A stretch of 26,273 nucleotides of DNA, taken from assembly GCA_963658035.1 (NCBI GenBank), contig CAVKOL010000014.1, positions 1 through 26,273 on the forward strand. Direction: 5' to 3'. This DNA is from Paratractidigestivibacter sp963658035 (GTDB lineage: Bacteria > Actinomycetota > Coriobacteriia > Coriobacteriales > Atopobiaceae). Shown in pieces: positions 23,210 through 26,273 of this stretch (position 1 is its first letter; each line of letters begins with the position of its first letter). Position numbers and translations under genes: made by a program. Under the pieces are notes generated by a model, which saw nothing but the letters and a program-made list of their open reading frames with translations, ran no database searches and was not told the DNA's origin.

Positions 23210-24309
23210 TGAGCGCGCCTTCGATGCCTAAAACCCGCCACGGCGGTTGCCGCGATGAGTATCTCGAGCGTTTTGGCGGCGAGCCGCTGGACTTCTCGGC
23301 TAACGTGAACCCGTACGGCATGTCGCCCGCGGCCCGCGCGGCCGCTGTCGCCGCTGTTGACGAAGCCGTCTTTTACCCGGATCCCAAGAGCCGCCGGCTT
23401 GTGCGCGCGATCGCCGCGCACGATGAGGTTGACCAGCGCTTTGTTTGCGTGGGCAACGGCGCGGCCGACCTGATCATCCGTTTGGCGGCCGCCCTGGCCC
23501 CGCGCCGGGCACTGGTCTTGGCCCCAACGTTTTCGGAGTACGAGGACGCGCTAGTTCAGGCGGGCTGCGAGGTACAACGTTATACCCTTAGGCGGGAAAA
23601 CGGCTTTGTGCCCGATGAAGGCCTGCTAGAGGCGATTGTCCCCGGCACCGATGCCGTCTTTGTCTGCGAGCCCAACAACCCCACGGGCCTGTGCATGGGC
23701 CGCGACCTTTTGCTTCGCCTGGTCGCCGGCTGCCGCGAGGTGGGCGCCCGCCTGGTGGTCGACGAGTGCTTCAACGGCTTTTTACCAAACCCGTGCGCCT
23801 CTTCTGTCAAGGACCTCGTGGCGGCCGAGCCCAGCCTCGTTGTCCTGCGCGCGTTCACCAAGCTCTACGGCATGGCCGGCCTTCGCCTGGGCTACCTTTT
23901 GTGCTCCGACGCGGCCTTGGTCGCCAAGGTCGAGGCCCATGGCCAGTCCTGGCCCGTCTCGTGCGTGGCCCAGGCGGCGGGCGCGGCGGCCCTCACCGAC
24001 GGCGCCTGGGCGGACGAGTGCCTGCAAAGAATCGCCCTCGCCCGCAAGGACCTTGCCCGCGACCTTGCGGCCCTGGGTCTTGAGGTATGGCCCGGGCAGG
24101 CCAACTACCTCATGTTCTTCTCGCCTGTGGCAGATCTTTACCAACAACTTGCCGAGAAGGTCGTTTTGGTGCGGGACTGCTCGAACTACCACGGGTTGGG
24201 CCCCGGCTACTATCGCGTTGCCGTCAAGGACCCCGGTTCAAACGATCTTCTCGTCAAGGCAATCGGCGACGTTTTGGCAAACGCCGCCCTCGAGAAAGGC
24301 CAAAGATGA
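23209..24309 (+). CDS. cobD: Threonine-phosphate decarboxylase (PLP)
   Basis: Fold-type I PLP enzyme, 366 aa, that decarboxylates L-threonine O-3-phosphate to (R)-1-amino-2-propanol phosphate for the cobamide arm. It begins KTRHGGCRDEYLERFGGEPLDFSANVNPYGMSP, the usual CobD N-terminus; PNNPTGLCMG, VVDECFNGF and the PLP lysine Lys218 (RAFTKLYGMAGLRLGY) follow. ATG 23209 shares one base with the cbiB stop. It is distinguished from histidinol-phosphate aminotransferase by position and by the HGG...FSANVNP opening. A serine-phosphate specificity, giving a norcobamide, cannot be excluded by eye. Confidence 0.92.
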   Translation: MSAPSMPKTRHGGCRDEYLERFGGEPLDFSANVNPYGMSPAARAAAVAAVDEAVFYPDPKSRRLVRAIAAHDEVDQRFVCVGNGAADLIIRLAAALAPRRALVLAPTFSEYEDALVQAGCEVQRYTLRRENGFVPDEGLLEAIVPGTDAVFVCEPNNPTGLCMGRDLLLRLVAGCREVGARLVVDECFNGFLPNPCASSVKDLVAAEPSLVVLRAFTKLYGMAGLRLGYLLCSDAALVAKVEAHGQSWPVSCVAQAAGAAALTDGAWADECLQRIALARKDLARDLAALGLEVWPGQANYLMFFSPVADLYQQLAEKVVLVRDCSNYHGLGPGYYRVAVKDPGSNDLLVKAIGDVLANAALEKGQR

Positions 24310-25814
24310 CAGCGCGTCCCATCATGGTGCAGGGAACCATGTCTAACGTTGGCAAGAGCATCCTGTGCGCCGGCCTCTGCCGCATCTTTGCCCAGGACGG
24401 CCTGCGCGTGCGCCCCTTCAAGAGCCAGAACATGGCCCTGAACAGCGCCGTCACGGCAGACGGCCTGGAGCTTGGCCGCGCCCAGGCCATGCAGGCCGAG
24501 GCCTGCGGCGTGCCCGCCGACGTGCGCATGAACCCGGTGCTCTTAAAGCCCCAGACCGACCGCGGCAGCCAGGTGATCGTTCGCGGGCTTCCGCGAGCGA
24601 CCATGCAGGCGGCCGATTACTTTGCCTTCAAGCACGAGCTGGTGGACGAGGTGCGGGCCTGTTACGACGAGCTGGCCGCCGAGACTGACGTCATCGTGAT
24701 CGAGGGCGCGGGCAGCCCCGCCGAGATCAACCTGCGCCGCGACGACTTTGTGAACATGGGCATGGCCCACATGGTCAAGGCCCCGGTCCTTCTCGCCGGC
24801 GACATCGACCCCGGTGGCGTCTTTGCGCAGCTCTTTGGCACGTTGCAGCTCTTTGACGAGGCCGATCGCTCGATGGTCAAGGGCCTGGTGGTAAATAAGT
24901 TCCGCGGCGACGTGGACATCTTGCGCCCCGGCCTGGTGCAGTTAGAAGAGCTCTGCGGCCTTCCCGTCCTGGGCGTCGTTCCCATGATGGGCCTTGACCT
25001 GGACGACGAGGACTCCCTGTCGAGCCGCCTGGCGGCGCGCGGGCAGGGCAGCGGCGTGCTTGACGTTGCCGTCATCCGCCTGCCGCGCCTCTCTAACTTT
25101 ACCGATTTCAACGAGCTGGACCGCCACCCGCAGGTGGGCGTGCGCTACGTCACCGAGGCCGCAGAGCTTGGCCGTCCCGACCTTGTCATTATTCCCGGTA
25201 CCAAATCCACCCTGGCCGACCTGGCCTTTATTCGCGAGAAGGGCCTGGACACCTGCATTTGCCGCCTGGCCGGGCAAGGCACCCTTGTCATGGGCGTCTG
25301 CGGCGGCTACCAGATGCTGGGCTGCGCCTTGAGCGACCCTTTGGGTGTGGAAGGCGGCGGCGAGGCAAAGGGCCTGGGGCTTCTCCCCATCCAGACGACC
25401 TTTGCGGGCGAGAAGTCCCTGGTCGCCGGTTCGGGGCAGTTGCGCGTGTGCACTGACAGCGATTACCGGGGCCTCGACGGGCTTTGCCTTGAAGGCTACG
25501 AGATCCACATGGGCGCGACCAAGCTTGTCCCCGGCGCGTCCGACGACGGCTGCGTCATGACTGCCGATGGCCGCTACGTCGGCAGCGTGCACGAAAACGT
25601 CTTGGGCACCTACCTGCACGGCTTCTTCGATGCCCCCGGTGTTGTCGAGGCCTTCGTTCAACTTCTTATGGACCGTCGCGGGCTTGCGTACACCCCGGTC
25701 GCCGCGCAGCCGCGCGAGGTGTATCGTCAAGCGCAATACGATCTTCTCGCCAACGGCTTAAGGCAGGCCCTCGACATCGAGAAGGTCTACGAGATCTTGG
25801 AGGCGGGAGCATGA
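24306..25814 (+). CDS. cbiP: Adenosylcobyric acid synthase (glutamine-hydrolysing)
   Basis: CbiP/CobQ amidates the b, d, e and g side chains of the corrin ring. 502 aa. The N-terminal ATP domain starts IMVQGTMSNVGKSILCAGLCRIFAQDGLRVRPFKSQNMALNS, with VIEGAGSPAEINL further on; the C-terminal amidotransferase domain has Cys332 (VMGVCGGYQMLG), YEIHMGATKL and His438 (TYLHGFFD). The P-loop is of the SNVGKS type usual in CbiP. ATG 24306 overlaps the cobD stop by 4 nt; the frame further upstream lies inside cobD. Confidence 0.96.
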   Translation: MTARPIMVQGTMSNVGKSILCAGLCRIFAQDGLRVRPFKSQNMALNSAVTADGLELGRAQAMQAEACGVPADVRMNPVLLKPQTDRGSQVIVRGLPRATMQAADYFAFKHELVDEVRACYDELAAETDVIVIEGAGSPAEINLRRDDFVNMGMAHMVKAPVLLAGDIDPGGVFAQLFGTLQLFDEADRSMVKGLVVNKFRGDVDILRPGLVQLEELCGLPVLGVVPMMGLDLDDEDSLSSRLAARGQGSGVLDVAVIRLPRLSNFTDFNELDRHPQVGVRYVTEAAELGRPDLVIIPGTKSTLADLAFIREKGLDTCICRLAGQGTLVMGVCGGYQMLGCALSDPLGVEGGGEAKGLGLLPIQTTFAGEKSLVAGSGQLRVCTDSDYRGLDGLCLEGYEIHMGATKLVPGASDDGCVMTADGRYVGSVHENVLGTYLHGFFDAPGVVEAFVQLLMDRRGLAYTPVAAQPREVYRQAQYDLLANGLRQALDIEKVYEILEAGA

Positions 25815-26273
25815 TTCACGTTTACCACGGCGACGGCAAGGGAAAGACCACGTCCGCGATGGGCTTGGCGCTTCGCTCGGTCGCTAACGACAAAAAAGTC
25901 CTGATCTGCCAGTTCTTGAAGGACGGTTCCAGCGGCGAGGTTCGCCTTTTGCAGCAGTTGGGGGATGTCCGGGTCCTGCACGACGAGCCCCCGATGAAGT
26001 TCAGCTTTCGCATGAACGACGAGGAGCGCGCAGCCTCGCGGGCGCAGCACGACAAGAACCTCGCCGCCTGCATCGAGGCCATGCGGGAGGGCGACGCGGA
26101 CCTCGTCGTCCTGGACGAGGCCATGGGAGCCCTTTCGACCGAGCTTCTTGACCCCGAGCTGGTAAAAGAGGCCCTTGACCTGGCTAAAGGCGCCACCGAC
26201 GGCCCCGAGCTCGTGCTCACCGGCCGCAACCCGCCGCAGTTCGTGCTTGACGCGGCCGATTACGTCACGCAGA
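25811..26273 (+). CDS. cobO: Corrinoid adenosyltransferase, 3' end outside window
   Basis: First 154 codons of a CobO/CobA/BtuR-type ATP:corrinoid adenosyltransferase, which attaches the 5'-deoxyadenosyl ligand to cobalt. It begins MIHVYHGDGKGKTTSAMGLALRS with the reverse P-loop GDGKGKTT (residues 7-14); LICQFLKDGSSGE, the VVLDEAMGAL stretch and LTGRNPPQFVLDAADYVTQ match the family. The N-terminal lead peptide of longer homologs is absent. ATG 25811 overlaps the cbiP stop by 4 nt. About 20 residues are probably missing beyond the window edge. Confidence 0.93.
   Translation, partial: MIHVYHGDGKGKTTSAMGLALRSVANDKKVLICQFLKDGSSGEVRLLQQLGDVRVLHDEPPMKFSFRMNDEERAASRAQHDKNLAACIEAMREGDADLVVLDEAMGALSTELLDPELVKEALDLAKGATDGPELVLTGRNPPQFVLDAADYVTQ

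Overview
The window reads as a GC-rich, densely packed anaerobe chromosome. A gut-type actinobacterium of the class Coriobacteriia (Collinsella/Olsenella-like) fits best. This is an inference from gene content and style: acetate kinase, ATP-type PEP carboxykinase, a compact selenium cluster, the anaerobic (early-cobalt) cobalamin pathway and strong use of GC-ending codons. No rRNA, tRNA, CRISPR array, prophage or insertion sequence is visible. One run of 325 N (18450-18774) interrupts the cbiG gene.

Layout. (1) 1-437 is the 3' end of acetate kinase, closed by a strong terminator. (2) 630-3986 is a polar amino acid ABC importer: lipoprotein binding protein, a terminator-like hairpin, two permeases and an ATPase. 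It is followed by a class-I glutamine amidotransferase-like hydrolase (4041-4793). (3) 4813-4944 is a long-range RNA fold, a perfect 12-bp closing stem around several small hairpins ending in a U-tract, just ahead of the selenium cluster selD-yedF-DUF3343-cysteine desulfurase (5008-8127). (4) A convergent aldose 1-epimerase-like gene (8124-9008, minus) is divergent from pckA (9252-10856). (5) 10968-11177 encodes a 69-residue peptide with a double-glycine type leader and four exact-register hexapeptide repeats, with its own promoter, ribosome binding site and terminator. A soluble hybrid histidine kinase follows (11315-13768). (6) A DUF1015 gene (13765-14796, minus) is divergent from an 11-gene cobalamin operon (15033 to the window end): cbiF, cbiD, cbiL, cbiG, cbiH, cbiET, cbiA, cbiB, cobD, cbiP and cobO. 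Most of these genes overlap by 1-4 nt.

How the parts work together. The selenium genes make selenophosphate and probably handle or deliver the reduced selenium. The cobalamin operon covers most corrin-ring methylations, the a,c-diamidation, adenosylation, cobyric acid formation and attachment of the aminopropanol arm. cbiC, cbiJ, a cobalt chelatase and the lower-ligand genes are not in the window. ackA and pckA belong to fermentative central metabolism.

The two best candidates for undescribed biology are the double-glycine hexad-repeat peptide and the structured RNA before selD. Nothing could be searched or folded by program here; all calls are from reading the sequence.
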